The notes: a model not told the origin generated them from the sequence alone. DNA of 64,000 bases from Planobispora longispora (GCF_016863135.1 NZ_BOOH01000014.1:120819-184818); one strand, 5' to 3'. Counted from the first letter of the stretch, positions 34,931-44,031 are shown. Numbers and translations: made by a program.

Positions 34931-35332
34931 GGGGCGTCTCGTGGTCAGAATCGCAGCCGGAGGCTCAGATCCGGATGAACCTGGATCCAGGTTTCATCCT
35001 GCCGAGTGCAAAGATCGCTTCAGGTGGGTGGCGGAGCATCCGAGGGGCGTTAGAGAAGGGTTTGGCCAGAGATAGGCGATAAGGCGTTCTACCGGGGATG
35101 TGAATTTTGCTACCCGGTAGGGCGGCTGCCGGAATTATTGGCGGGGGTGGACCGCAGGACCGCGCGAAGCATGTGACGCTGACCGCAGCACAGAAAAGCC
35201 CGGAGCACCCGGACACCCTTCAGCACCCGGAACCCGAGCCCCGGGACCCGGACACCGGAACCCGAGCCCCGGAACCCGACCGGGGCGGAGGACGGGAACC
35301 GGGCCGATCCGCCGAGAACAGGGAGAACGACG
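34931..35332. other. spacer with CCGAACCC-type repeats
   Basis: No gene is seen. It separates a divergent sigma factor and the Cys-rich protein gene. From about 35205 to 35285 it is built of short imperfect repeats (ACCCGGA, ACCCGAGCC, ACCGGAACC). Confidence 0.5.
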
Positions 35333-36283
35333 ATGCCCTACCGGAGCGTTGACCGTCGCCGCGTACTGGCCGCGGCCGCGCTCGGCCGGAGTCTCGACGA
35401 CCCCGGACCGGTCTCCGACGAGGGGGAGCTGCTGCACGCCGTCACCGGCGAGATCCTGGACATCAGCCCGCATCTGGTCACCATCGAGACACCGGACGGC
35501 AGGCACGAGCGCCTCGTCATCGCGCCGTGGGCCACCGCGTGGCGCGGCGACGCCCTCCCCCCGGCCGATCTGCCGGTGGGCGCCCAGGTGATCGTCAAGG
35601 CGCTGAGGGAGGGCAAGGTCGCCGAGCGGATCTGGGCGGACATCACCCGGATCACAGGCGTGATCGAGGAGATCGGCCGCGGCCCCGGTGACATCACCCT
35701 GGAGCTCCACTGCGGCCCCCACAGGGGACGGCGCACCGTCGTCATCCCCTATCGCGCCTCGGGGCGGTTGAGGGTCCGCCACCCGAAGTTCGAGCCCGGC
35801 TACCTGTTCGACGCGATCGGGGTCCGCGAGGACGGCGTCGCCCACGCCCGGCTGCCCGCCACCTCGCAACCGCCCTACCGCTGGCAGGCCGTGCCCACGC
35901 CGCCCCCGGCGTACGGCGGCGCGCAGCCGCGGGTCTCGGGCACGGCGACCTGGTCGGACGCCTTCGACTGGGAGGAGCGGGGAGCGGCCTATCCGATGCT
36001 GGAGTCCTCCGACGCGGACTGCGCCGAGACCGGGGTCTCCTGCGTCGGGCTGCCCTACCTCTCCCTGGGCTCGACGCTCGACATACGCAACGTGTGCGCC
36101 GGACGCACCTCGATCGTGCCGATCGTGGCGTGCGGTTGCCTCGCCGGTCGGTTCTGCGACCGGTGCCTGGAGTGCGGCACCTCTCCGCGCGGCCGGATCG
36201 TGGAGCTGGCGCCGTCCTCCTTCGTGGAACTCGGTGGGGACCTGACCAAGGGGTGCTTCAACGCCCGGGTTGGATTGGAGTGA
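35333..36283 (+). CDS. Cys-rich protein of unknown function, MauE partner
   Basis: Protein of 316 residues. An N-terminal Arg-rich start (MPYRSVDRRRVLAAAALGRS) precedes a beta-rich part (about 30-190; HLVTIETPDGRHERLVIAPW, ITGVIEEIGRGPGDITLELH). The C-terminal third has eight Cys, including CAETGVSC, VCAGRTS and CGCLAGRFCDRCLECGTS, ending FVELGGDLTKGCFNARVG. The Cys cluster suggests disulfides or metal. It is encoded 5 bp before a MauE-like membrane protein, whose relatives support disulfide formation, so a redox-matured secreted or membrane product is a reasonable inference. No Sec signal is evident. Confidence 0.65.
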   Translation: MPYRSVDRRRVLAAAALGRSLDDPGPVSDEGELLHAVTGEILDISPHLVTIETPDGRHERLVIAPWATAWRGDALPPADLPVGAQVIVKALREGKVAERIWADITRITGVIEEIGRGPGDITLELHCGPHRGRRTVVIPYRASGRLRVRHPKFEPGYLFDAIGVREDGVAHARLPATSQPPYRWQAVPTPPPAYGGAQPRVSGTATWSDAFDWEERGAAYPMLESSDADCAETGVSCVGLPYLSLGSTLDIRNVCAGRTSIVPIVACGCLAGRFCDRCLECGTSPRGRIVELAPSSFVELGGDLTKGCFNARVGLE

Positions 36284-36288
36284 CACCC

Positions 36289-37320
36289 ATGACGCAGGTG
36301 ACTCAGGTGACGGACATGGCGAGTACGGCGGCCATGGCGGCGGCGGGCTCGGCCCGGGCCGCGGAGGTGACGGAGATGGCGCAACTCGCCACGACGGTCG
36401 CCGCAGCCCAGCTTCCCGTGCTGAGCGTGCTGCTGGTGCTGGGGGCCACGGCCAAGGTGCGGACCGTCTCGAAGGGGACGCAGCCCGGGGGGATGAGCGG
36501 GCTCGGACCTGCCGTCCTGCTGGCCGAGCGGTGGCACGCGCCTGCGATGCTCGGGTGCGCGGCCGCGGAGACGGTTCTGCTGGGTGGTCTGATGGCCACC
36601 GGGCACCCGTTCTTCCGGTGGGGCGCGATCGCCTTCTTCACGATCTCCACCTACGTCCTGTGGGAACTGCGGCGCCGCCGTCCGGACGCGGGCTGCGGCT
36701 GCTTCGGCGACGTCAGCGCGGTCCCGGTGGGCGCCCGTTCGCTGGCCCGCACGATGGTGCTGACGGCCATGGCCGCGGGCACGGTCTGGGCCGGTCCGGT
36801 CCCGGGGTGGACGGTGCTGGCCGGGATCTCCTGGATCAAGGCCCTCGCCGTCGTCGCCGGGCTGCTGATCGTCGCCGCGCTCTCACCGGAGCTCGAGGAG
36901 ATCGCCGCCCGGCTCCGGTATCGCGCCCCGTGCGAGCACCGCCCCGCGGACCCCGCGAAGGCCGAGGCCCGGCTCCGGTCGAGCGCGGTCTGGCGGTCGC
37001 ACGCCGGACTGCTGGCCGGCACGGAGCCGATCGACAGCTGGCGGGAGCTGTGCTGGCGGTTCTTCGTCTATCCCGGGGTGCTTCCGGGGCTCCACAGCGG
37101 GCGGGGCTATCCCGGCGAGCCGGTGGACGTGGTCTTCGCGATCCGGCTGAGCGGGCGGCGCCCGGCGGTGCGTGCGGCCGTGGTGGATGCGGCCGGCCGT
37201 ACGGTCGACGTGGAGGGACGCGAACTCGTCGCCGTCACGGACAGGCAGGCACGGACCCAGCACGATGCAGCTCTATACGGCTCTCTAGCTTCCCCACTAG
37301 AGAGCCGTATAGAGGGCTAG
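36289..37320 (+). CDS. MauE/DoxX-type redox-associated membrane protein
   Basis: Protein of 343 residues. About four helices (LPVLSVLLVLGATAKVRTVS, PAMLGCAAAETVLLGGLMAT, WGAIAFFTISTYVLWELR, IKALAVVAGLLIVAALS) form the MauE domain, with the characteristic PDAGCGCFGDVSAVPV Cys pair at about 140. A cytosolic C-terminal extension of some 130 residues (WRELCWRFFVYPGVLPGLHS) is unusual. MauE-like proteins reduce or oxidise thiols across the membrane. It is coupled to the Cys-rich gene upstream. The last codons lie in an 18-bp terminator hairpin. Confidence 0.8.
   Translation: MTQVTQVTDMASTAAMAAAGSARAAEVTEMAQLATTVAAAQLPVLSVLLVLGATAKVRTVSKGTQPGGMSGLGPAVLLAERWHAPAMLGCAAAETVLLGGLMATGHPFFRWGAIAFFTISTYVLWELRRRRPDAGCGCFGDVSAVPVGARSLARTMVLTAMAAGTVWAGPVPGWTVLAGISWIKALAVVAGLLIVAALSPELEEIAARLRYRAPCEHRPADPAKAEARLRSSAVWRSHAGLLAGTEPIDSWRELCWRFFVYPGVLPGLHSGRGYPGEPVDVVFAIRLSGRRPAVRAAVVDAAGRTVDVEGRELVAVTDRQARTQHDAALYGSLASPLESRIEG
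37271..37314. terminator. 18-bp perfect hairpin inside the 3' coding end
   Basis: Arms CTCTATACGGCTCTCTAG (37271-37288) and its exact complement (37297-37314), loop of 8. It sits within the last codons of the MauE-like gene and between convergent genes, so it can end both transcripts. Confidence 0.75.
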
Positions 37321-37361
37321 GGCCGTCGCCAGGCCCACTCATCAGTATATCGAACATTTGT

Positions 37362-38543
37362 TCAAATGGGCTGGGAACGCAGAAACTTTCCGAAGTGCGG
37401 GACCGTGAACGCGATCAGGCCGCGCTCGGCACTGTAGATCAGCCCCTTCTTGATGAGACTGTCGCGGGCCGGCGAGAGGCTGGACGGCTTGCGGCCGAGC
37501 AGCTCGGCCACCTCGGCGGTGACCACCGGCTCGTCGCCGATCGAGGCGATCGCGTGCATGTAGTCGCGCTCGGCCGGGGTGGCCCGCTCGTAACGGCTGC
37601 CGAAGAAACCGACCGCGAGCTCCTCCTCGGCCTCCGGGGCGGCGACCCGGACGTCCTCGGCGGTGATGGGGGTGCGCGGCGCGAGGTCCCAGGCGACCTT
37701 GCCGTAGGCCTGGACGAAGTAGGGGTAGCCGTCGGCCGCCTCGTAGAGCGCGTCGAGGGCCTCCGGGGTGAACTCCACGCCCTCCTCCGCCGCCGGGGCG
37801 ATGAGCGCCAGGTCCGCCGCCTCCCGGTCGAGCCGGTCGATCCTGGCGTAGCGGAACAGCCGCTCGGAGTAGCTCTTGCTGGCCGACAGCACGCTGGGCA
37901 GGTGCGGCAGGCCCGCGCCGACCACGATCAGCGGGCCGCCGTTCTGGGAGAGCTCGTGGCAGGCCGCGCAGAGCGCCGAGACGTCCTGGACCTGCACGTC
38001 CTGCATCTCGTCGATGAACAGGGCGATCCCGACGCCGAGATCGGTGGCGACGGCGGCGGCGTCGACGAACAGCTCGGTGAGATCGATCTCCAGGTCGCCG
38101 GAGTCGGCCCGGCCGCGCGCGGCCGGCACGTCGATCCCGGGAGACCAGTGCGAGGTGCCCTTGGCCGCGGACGTGTCGCGCATCGCGAACGCCTTCAGCA
38201 CCCCGAGGAACTCCTCGATGCGCTCGGGCGCGCGGTGCCGGGGGGCCAGCTCGCGGATCGCCATGTGCAGGGCGGCGGCCACCGGCCGGCGGATCGACCG
38301 GTCGGGCCGGGCCTCGATCTTCCCGGTGCCCCACAGCCGCTGCATGGCCATCGACTTGAAGGTGTTGAGCAGGACGGTCTTCCCGACGCCGCGCAGGCCG
38401 GTGACGACCATGCTGCGCTCGGGGCGGCCCCGGGCCACCCGCTCCAGGACGACCTCGAACTGCTGCAGCTCGCGGTCGCGCCCGGCGAGCTCCGGAGGGC
38501 GCTGCCCCGCGCCGGGGGCATAGGGGTTGCGCACGGGGTCCAC
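37362..38543 (-). CDS. AAA-family ATPase (orphan, Orc/Cdc6-like)
   Basis: About 393 residues from GTG 38543 (VDPVRNPYAPGAGQRPPELA). Walker A GLRGVGKTVLLN (about 50-61), Walker B ALFIDEMQDV and sensor-like VVGAGLPHLP are intact. The C-terminal part has a winged helix (TAEVAELLGRKPSSLSPARD, then SLIKKGLIYSAERGLIAFTV). This is the layout of the AAA_16/AAA ATPase-wHTH proteins common in actinobacteria, whose role is unknown. Longer in-frame extensions upstream are low complexity and were rejected. Confidence 0.85.
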   Translation of the reverse strand: MDPVRNPYAPGAGQRPPELAGRDRELQQFEVVLERVARGRPERSMVVTGLRGVGKTVLLNTFKSMAMQRLWGTGKIEARPDRSIRRPVAAALHMAIRELAPRHRAPERIEEFLGVLKAFAMRDTSAAKGTSHWSPGIDVPAARGRADSGDLEIDLTELFVDAAAVATDLGVGIALFIDEMQDVQVQDVSALCAACHELSQNGGPLIVVGAGLPHLPSVLSASKSYSERLFRYARIDRLDREAADLALIAPAAEEGVEFTPEALDALYEAADGYPYFVQAYGKVAWDLAPRTPITAEDVRVAAPEAEEELAVGFFGSRYERATPAERDYMHAIASIGDEPVVTAEVAELLGRKPSSLSPARDSLIKKGLIYSAERGLIAFTVPHFGKFLRSQPI

Positions 38544-38840
38544 AGACTCGGACTGTATGACGGGATATAGCGGGCGTCTTAGATTTCCGTAGAAAGGACT
38601 ACGGCGTGTCGCACGCCGCCGCACGGGAACGCGCGATGCGGGCGGGGAGGAGGCGGGGGACGGTGCGAGCATCGCCATGGCACACCCCTCACCTGGGCGG
38701 ACAGCACCCGCAGGCGCCCGAACCGGTGTTCGATCCGATGCCTAAGACTGTAGCGCGGCATCGAACACAATGACGAGAGCTTCCGGAGAAAAGCTCCGCC
38801 AAAGGCCGGTCAGCCGATGCACCGGAACGGGCCGGGAGGA

Positions 38841-39275
38841 TTAGTACAGGCCCGGATAGACGCCGGTGCCGACTCCGTACGAGAGAACCGTGACCACGCC
38901 CCAGCCGATCATCATCCCGACACCCATCCCCTTGGCCGCGGGCGTGCCGTTCCTGACGAGAAAACCCCCGCCGCCGAAAGCGACCAGCAGCAGGAGCGCC
39001 GCGCCCACGGCGATGCCGGTCTTCGACACGGAGTCGAGCACGACGACCGCGACCAGGAGATTGATCGCGACGTAAAGGAGCATCCCGACGAAGGCCATCG
39101 CCACGCTCGCACCCGTCACGCCGGAGGGCGGCTCCGGCGACTCCGGCGGCCCGGAGGCCGGGCCGGGGCCGCCGTCAGGGGCGCCGCCCGCGGGCCCGTC
39201 CTGAACCGCCTCCTGGGAGCGGCTCTCAGGGTTCGGGCCTTCCGGCACGGGACTCGGATCTTCCGGCGTGGTCAT
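38841..39275 (-). CDS. small membrane protein with Pro-rich cytosolic arm
   Basis: Protein of 144 residues. Residues 1-58 are Pro/Glu/Gly-rich (MTTPEDPSPVPEGPNPESRS). Three hydrophobic helices follow (VAMAFVGMLLYVAINLLVAV, GIAVGAALLLLVAFGGGGFL, GMGVGMMIGWGVVTVLSYGV), ending in GVYPGLY. No family function known. Monocistronic. Confidence 0.7.
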   Translation of the reverse strand: MTTPEDPSPVPEGPNPESRSQEAVQDGPAGGAPDGGPGPASGPPESPEPPSGVTGASVAMAFVGMLLYVAINLLVAVVVLDSVSKTGIAVGAALLLLVAFGGGGFLVRNGTPAAKGMGVGMMIGWGVVTVLSYGVGTGVYPGLY

Positions 39276-39698
39276 GAGCCGATCTCCTGCTTGCGACGGG
39301 CGGGACTCACCCGCTCCGGACGGGAAGAGCCCTGGGGACGGACGAGGAGACGGCGCGCAGGCGCGGCTCACCGCCCGACCGCGACGCCCGGCCTCGCGGT
39401 TCACGGTAGAGGGCCGGAAGTAGTTCCAGAGTCAACGATCGGCTCACCGGACGGCTCCCGCCACGCCCACGCGCGTCCGGGCGTCTCAGCCCTCGACGCG
39501 AGTTCCGTCACGATGCGTCCGCACAGGAGGGCGACGGGAGGGTCTATCCGCACGGGAGGGTGTCTGTCCACATGGAAGAAAGGCTCGTCCGTGCCGGGGA
39601 GGAAGGGCCCACACGGTGGAAACCCGGACTCCCGTCACTTCTCGTATCGGGAAGACTACGCTGGTGCTGGGTAATTCCTCCGATGTGAGGGGTGACGG
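39276..39698. other. spacer without a gene
   Basis: About 420 bp between divergent genes. It should hold both promoters, but I see no strong -35/-10 pair, long palindrome or convincing small frame. Confidence 0.5.
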
Positions 39699-40568
39699 GT
39701 GAGAGGTTCTGCGTTCGGGACACGCGGCCGCGCCGCCCTGGCGGTGACGGCCTGCCTCGCGGTGGCCTCCTGCGGCGCGTCCGATCCCATCGCCGCGCCC
39801 ACGGAGGAGCCGGCCCGGAGTTCCGTACGGCCCAGCGCGTTCTCACCGTCCCGGACGTCCGCCGTCCCGTCCTCCCCGTCGCCCTCGGCGTCCCCTTCCC
39901 CAGGCTCTCCCACCACACCGTCCTCGCCCCCGCCGTCCCCCGAACCCTTCTCCCCGTCACCGCCTCCGGAGCCGACCCCGACGCCGCCCCCCGCCGGGCC
40001 TCCGGAGTTCTCCGCGAAGATCTCGCGGATCGCCCGGGAGCGGCTGGAGCATTCCTGGCGTTCGGGCTGCCCGGTCCCGGTCCGCGACCTGCGGCTGATC
40101 ACGATGACCTACTGGGGCTTCGACGACAGGCCGCACATCGGCGAGATGGTCGTGCACGAGGACGTCGCCGACGACGTCGTCAAGGTCTTCCAGCGCCTGT
40201 ACGGCTGGCGCTGGCCGATCTACCGGATGGAGCTCGTCGACGTCTACAAGGGCGACGACTTCGACTCCATCGACGCCGACAACACCTCGGCCTTCAACTG
40301 CCGCCCGGCGACCGGGTCGAGCAGCTGGTCCAAGCACGCCTACGGCCGGGCCATCGACATCAATCCCCGGGAGAATCCCTACGTCTCCTCCGGCGGCTCG
40401 GTGGCGCACCGCAACGCCCGCAAGTTCGTCAAGCGCCCGCTGGACGCCCCCGGCGTGATCAACCCCGGTGACCGGGTGGTCAAGGCCTTCGCCCGGCTCG
40501 GCTGGGAGTGGGGCGGCTACTGGTCCGGCATCAAGGACTACCAGCACTTCAGCAAGGGCGGCGGCTGA
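39699..40568 (+). CDS. lipoprotein with M15 (VanY-like) carboxypeptidase domain
   Basis: Protein of 289 residues from a GTG. A lipobox signal peptide (ALAVTACLAVASC, Cys about 25) is followed by a long Pro/Ser/Thr linker (about 30-105) that spans the wall. The C-terminal domain has WSKHAYGRAIDINPRENPYV and DYQHFSK, i.e. the HxxxxxxD and His zinc ligands of the M15_4 D-alanyl-D-alanine carboxypeptidase family. Expected role: trimming peptidoglycan peptides outside the membrane. Lgt at 27983 would lipidate it. Confidence 0.85.
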   Translation: MRGSAFGTRGRAALAVTACLAVASCGASDPIAAPTEEPARSSVRPSAFSPSRTSAVPSSPSPSASPSPGSPTTPSSPPPSPEPFSPSPPPEPTPTPPPAGPPEFSAKISRIARERLEHSWRSGCPVPVRDLRLITMTYWGFDDRPHIGEMVVHEDVADDVVKVFQRLYGWRWPIYRMELVDVYKGDDFDSIDADNTSAFNCRPATGSSSWSKHAYGRAIDINPRENPYVSSGGSVAHRNARKFVKRPLDAPGVINPGDRVVKAFARLGWEWGGYWSGIKDYQHFSKGGG

Positions 40569-40667
40569 ACTTCGGACCGGCGGGTGCGGGGGAACGGGGC
40601 CCGGGATCGCCCGCCGCCGAGACGGAGGGCGGGGAGCACGGCGCCGCCCGTCGCTAAGGTAGCCCTC

Positions 40668-41009
40668 ATGGAGATCATCAAGGGTGCGGGCGAGTGGGCG
40701 CAGCCGGCCGCCGGGGCCGCCAACGACTGGGTCGAGCACCTCAAGGTGCCCGACCTGTCCGTCGGGACGTACTGCATCCCGGCGGGCGGGATCGACAACC
40801 AGAGCCCGCACACCGAGGACGAGATCTATGTGGTGACCGCGGGCCGGGCCCGGATCGTGACACCGGGCGGTGAGGCGGCGGTCGGGCCCGGCTCGGTGAT
40901 CTTCGTTCCGGCGGGCGAGGAGCACCGCTTCACGGACGTCACCGAGGATCTGGCGCTGCTGGTCGTGTTCGGCCCGGCCTACGGCTCGTGCGCGGACTCC
41001 CGGACCTGA
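40668..41009 (+). CDS. cupin-domain protein
   Basis: Protein of 113 residues. The single small cupin barrel contains SPHTEDEIYVVTAGRARIVT (motif 1 with His and Glu) and GSVIFVPAGEEHRFTDV (motif 2 with His), so the metal-binding residues are present. Such small cupins bind sugars or organic acids, or act as dioxygenase-like enzymes. The activity cannot be told. Start chosen at MEIIKGAGEWAQ. Confidence 0.85.
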   Translation: MEIIKGAGEWAQPAAGAANDWVEHLKVPDLSVGTYCIPAGGIDNQSPHTEDEIYVVTAGRARIVTPGGEAAVGPGSVIFVPAGEEHRFTDVTEDLALLVVFGPAYGSCADSRT

Positions 41010-41067
41010 TCCGTCCTCTCATTCCCTGACGGTTCACGCCTCCACGGTCGCCGGGGGACGGGGAGCC

Positions 41068-41691
41068 TCAGGAGACCAGGCCCAGTGCGGCCTCGCGCCG
41101 GGCGGCGGGGGCGGTGTGCGGGTCGGCCCCGCCGAACGGCGGCAGCGGGTCGTACTCGATCGCGAGCTGCACGATCCGCGCCGTCTCCTCGTCCGTCGCC
41201 TCCGCGAGGAGGGTCAGCGCCATGTCGATGCCCGCGGAGACACCCGCGGCTGTCACGATCTTGCCGTCGACCACCACGCGTTCCTTGACGTGCAGGGCGC
41301 CGACGGCGGGGAGCTGATCGGCCCAGCCCCAGTGGCTCGTGGCCTTCCGGCCGGTCAGCACGCCGGCCGCGCCGAGGACGAAGGAACCGCTGCAGACCGA
41401 GGTGGTCCACCTCGTGTGCTCGTGCGCGGCGCGGATCCAGGAGAGCAGGGCCTCGTCGGCCATGGCGGCGGGGGTGCCCGGGCCGCCGGGCACCAGGATC
41501 ACGTCCGGCCGGGGGACGTCTTCGAAGGAGGCGGTGGCGGTCATCGCGAGACTGCCCCGGTCGTCGGTGACCGGGCCGGGTGCGGCGGCGACGAACGTGA
41601 CCGACCAGCCGGGGGTGAAGGCGAGGACCGTGTAGGGGCCGACCGCGTCGAGGGCGGTGAACCGGGGGTAGAGGGGGATGGCGACGTGCAT
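41068..41691 (-). CDS. DJ-1/PfpI-family protein
   Basis: Protein of 207 residues with VILVPGGPGTPAAMADEALL and the nucleophile elbow TSVCSGSFVLGAAGVLTGRK (Cys about 101), as in isonitrile hydratase-like members. It follows a GlxA-type regulator by 2 bp on the same strand, with GGAGAA upstream of the ATG, so they form an operon. Cytosolic; a glyoxalase, isonitrile hydratase or amidase-like role is possible. Confidence 0.88.
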   Translation of the reverse strand: MHVAIPLYPRFTALDAVGPYTVLAFTPGWSVTFVAAAPGPVTDDRGSLAMTATASFEDVPRPDVILVPGGPGTPAAMADEALLSWIRAAHEHTRWTTSVCSGSFVLGAAGVLTGRKATSHWGWADQLPAVGALHVKERVVVDGKIVTAAGVSAGIDMALTLLAEATDEETARIVQLAIEYDPLPPFGGADPHTAPAARREAALGLVS

Positions 41692-41693
41692 GG

Positions 41694-42665
41694 TCAGTTC
41701 TCCTTCGCCTGGAACCGGCGGCGGTAGTCGCCGGGCGCGATCCGCCAGTGCCAGCGGAAGACGCGGTAGAGGGTCTCCGGCGTGCCGAGCCCGGACTCCC
41801 GCGCGACGCGGTCGAGCGGGTGCGCCGTGGTCTCCAGCAGCCGGCGCGCGGTGTCGGCGCGGCTGCGCTCGACGTACCGGCCGGGAGACACCCCGGTCTG
41901 CTCGGTGAAGACCCGCGAGAAGTGGCGCTCGCTCATCCCGGTGCGCCGGGCCAGGGTGGGCACGCTCAGGTCGTCGGCGGGATTGGCGTCGATGAACGCC
42001 TGCAGCTCGCGCAGCGGCTCGTCCCGTGGCGCCGCGGCGCGCATCGGCGTGCTGAACTGGCCCTGCCCGCCCGGCCGGTGCAGGTACATCACGAGCCCGC
42101 GGGCCACCTTCCGGGCCAGGGCGTGCCCGTGGTCCTCGGCGACCAGCGCGAGTGCGAGGTCGATCCCGGCGGTCACCCCGGCCGAGGTCCAGACGTCGCC
42201 GTCCCGGATGTAGATCGGGTCGGCGTCCACCTCCGCGTCCGGATAACGGCGGCTCAGCTCCGCGGCCGCCAGCCAGTGGGTGGTCGCCCGCCGACCGGCC
42301 AGCAGCCCGGCCTCGGCCAGGAGGTAGGCGCCGGTGCAGACCGACGCGATCCGGCGGGCCGTGCGCGCCAGCCGTCCGATCTGCTCGACCAGGTCCCGGT
42401 CGCCCACGTGGTCCGGGGCGCTCAGGCCTCCCACCACCAGCAGCGTGTCGACCGGCTCTTCGACGTCGCGCAGAGCGGTTCCCGCCGTGACCGTGACCCC
42501 GCCGTGAGCGGCCACGGGGCCGGTGCGGACCGAGGCGACCTCCACCCGGTAGCCGGGCTCCGGGACGAGCAGGCTCGCCGCCGCGAACACGTCCGCCGGG
42601 CCGGCCAGATCGAGGAGCTGGAACCCGTCGAAGGTCACCGCCACCACTCTGCGCATGACATTCAT
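41694..42665 (-). CDS. GlxA-type AraC-family transcriptional regulator
   Basis: Protein of 323 residues (ATG 42665 or 42656). The N-terminal DJ-1/PfpI-like ligand domain (FDGFQLLDLAGPADVFAAAS, ASVCTGAYLLAEAGLLAGRR) is followed by the AraC DNA-binding domain (LARRTGMSERHFSRVFTEQT, DRVARESGLGTPETLYRVFR). The fused PfpI domain is paralogous to the protein encoded downstream, which suggests that both recognise a related ligand. An ATGGCGT/ACGCCAT inverted repeat sits in front of the gene. Confidence 0.9.
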   Translation of the reverse strand: MNVMRRVVAVTFDGFQLLDLAGPADVFAAASLLVPEPGYRVEVASVRTGPVAAHGGVTVTAGTALRDVEEPVDTLLVVGGLSAPDHVGDRDLVEQIGRLARTARRIASVCTGAYLLAEAGLLAGRRATTHWLAAAELSRRYPDAEVDADPIYIRDGDVWTSAGVTAGIDLALALVAEDHGHALARKVARGLVMYLHRPGGQGQFSTPMRAAAPRDEPLRELQAFIDANPADDLSVPTLARRTGMSERHFSRVFTEQTGVSPGRYVERSRADTARRLLETTAHPLDRVARESGLGTPETLYRVFRWHWRIAPGDYRRRFQAKEN

Positions 42666-42683
42666 CCTGGTCAGCGAGGGGAG

Positions 42684-42720
42684 ATGGCGTCAATGACACA
42701 GATATTGCAGATTACGCCAT
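42684..42720. promoter_or_regulatory. ATGGCGT-N23-ACGCCAT inverted repeat
   Basis: Perfect 7-bp arms in the promoter region of the GlxA-type regulator (start 42665). The TGGCG core is common in operators of this class. Autoregulation is inferred. Confidence 0.4.
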
Positions 42721-42864
42721 GCCTTCCGGGACCGCTGTTGACCGGCCTCATGAGGGCGTGGAAAAAATCTTGAAGAAAAAATCCGGGACCGTGTCGATTC
42801 CGCGTCCGGCCGTACGACGCGTGGTCAAAGAGGAAGACGCCCGACACCCGGAAGGACAGCCACC

Positions 42865-43308
42865 ATGGCCGCCACGCACACCTTCACCGCCCGCACCGCT
42901 GCCGCTGCCGCCACCGAGATCTCCGCCCGCCGCCGTGTTCTGCGCAAGGTCCTGTGGGTCTTCCAGATCCTCATCGCGACGTTCCTGATCGTCGCCTCGG
43001 CGCTGCCCAAGTTCGTCGGACAGGTCGACGCGGTGACGACCTTCGAGCTGATCGGCTGGGGCCAGTGGTTCCGCTACCTGACCGGCGTGGTCGAGCTGGC
43101 CGGCGGGATCGGCCTGCTGGTCCCCCGGCTGGCCGGCGCCGCCGCGACCGGGCTCATCGGCCTGATGGCCGGAGCCGCCCTGACCCAGATCCTGGTGCTG
43201 GAGCCGGCCTGGGCGCTGCTCCCGGTCGGCTTCGCAGCGGTGTTCGCCCTGGTCGCCTGGGACCGCCGGGAGCAGACCCGCGGCCTGATCCGCTCGCTGG
43301 TCCGCTGA
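42865..43308 (+). CDS. DoxX-family membrane protein
   Basis: Protein of 147 residues, four helices: VLWVFQILIATFLIVASALP, YLTGVVELAGGIGLLVPRLA, GLIGLMAGAALTQILVLEPA and ALLPVGFAAVFALVAW. The KF after ASALP and the GVVELAGGIGLLVPR motif are typical of DoxX. GGAAGGACA precedes the ATG. The family is linked to thiol and oxidative stress; no specific role can be assigned. Confidence 0.88.
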   Translation: MAATHTFTARTAAAAATEISARRRVLRKVLWVFQILIATFLIVASALPKFVGQVDAVTTFELIGWGQWFRYLTGVVELAGGIGLLVPRLAGAAATGLIGLMAGAALTQILVLEPAWALLPVGFAAVFALVAWDRREQTRGLIRSLVR

Positions 43309-43334
43309 TGCCGGGCCCCGGGGCGACCGCCCCG

Positions 43335-43385
43335 CGAACGCGGACGACCCGCGCCCCTCGGAAGGGCGCGGGTCGTCCGCGTTCG
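43335..43385. terminator. 22-bp perfect hairpin after doxX-like gene
   Basis: Left arm 43335-43356 (CGAACGCGGACGACCCGCGC followed by CC), 7-nt loop, fully complementary right arm to 43385. It starts 27 bp past the stop and lies between convergent genes. Confidence 0.85.
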
Positions 43386-43529
43386 TGACCGGTCCGTTCG
43401 CGCGGATTCCTCTGCCTCCGCCGTCGCCCGGAGCCCCGGGCAGACGGCCGGGCGTCGTGGCCACGCTCGCGACCCAGGACCCGGAGCCCCGGGCGGACGG
43501 GCGGACGGGCGGACGGGCGGACGGTCACG

Positions 43530-43982
43530 CTATCCGCGGGTGGCGGGCGGCCAGCCGTGACCCCAGCCGCCCTGGACCATGGTCTGGAACGCCCATCCGC
43601 CCTCGGTGCGCACGAGCAGGTCGGCATAGCGCATCGACTGCCGCCGCCCCTCCGCGGTGACCGTGGCCTCCGTCTCGACGAGCACGAGGTTGGGGGTCAG
43701 AAAGCGCGGAGTCCGGACGGACTTCATCTCCATGCCGGCCGTGCCGCCGCCCATGACCTCGGTCATCACCCGCACGAACTCCGCACGGTCCCACTGGGCG
43801 ACGGCGCCGAATCCGCCGGGCACGTCGGTGGCGAGGTTGAGCGGGAAGACCGCCAGATCGGCGATCTCCTCGACGGCGCCCCTGGCGGCCAGCGCGTCGT
43901 ACTCGGCGAACCAGGCGTCGACACCGGCGAGATCCTCGGCGCTCGGCGTGAACGGCTCGTTCCACTCGTTGTCCTGCTGCAT
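43530..43982 (-). CDS. SnoaL-like (NTF2 fold) protein
   Basis: Protein of 150 residues from MQQDNEWNEPFTPSAEDLAG (GGAGGG upstream). WFAEYDALAARGAVEEIADL, VAQWDRAEFVRVMTEVMGGG and LVLVETEATVTAEGRRQSMR fit the SnoaL-like PF12680-type barrel. Probably cytosolic; ligand unknown. It is divergent from a membrane protein across a 27-bp palindrome. Confidence 0.8.
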   Translation of the reverse strand: MQQDNEWNEPFTPSAEDLAGVDAWFAEYDALAARGAVEEIADLAVFPLNLATDVPGGFGAVAQWDRAEFVRVMTEVMGGGTAGMEMKSVRTPRFLTPNLVLVETEATVTAEGRRQSMRYADLLVRTEGGWAFQTMVQGGWGHGWPPATRG

Positions 43983-44004
43983 TGCGGCTCCCTCCATCGA
44001 ACTT

Positions 44005-44031
44005 CCGTACAATGTACCGTACATCGTACGG
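44005..44031. promoter_or_regulatory. 27-bp palindrome, TetR-type operator candidate
   Basis: CCGTACAATGTAC-C-GTACATCGTACGG: 13-bp arms with one mismatch around a single central base (44018). It lies in the divergent spacer of the SnoaL-like and membrane protein genes. No TetR gene is adjacent in the window. Confidence 0.6.
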
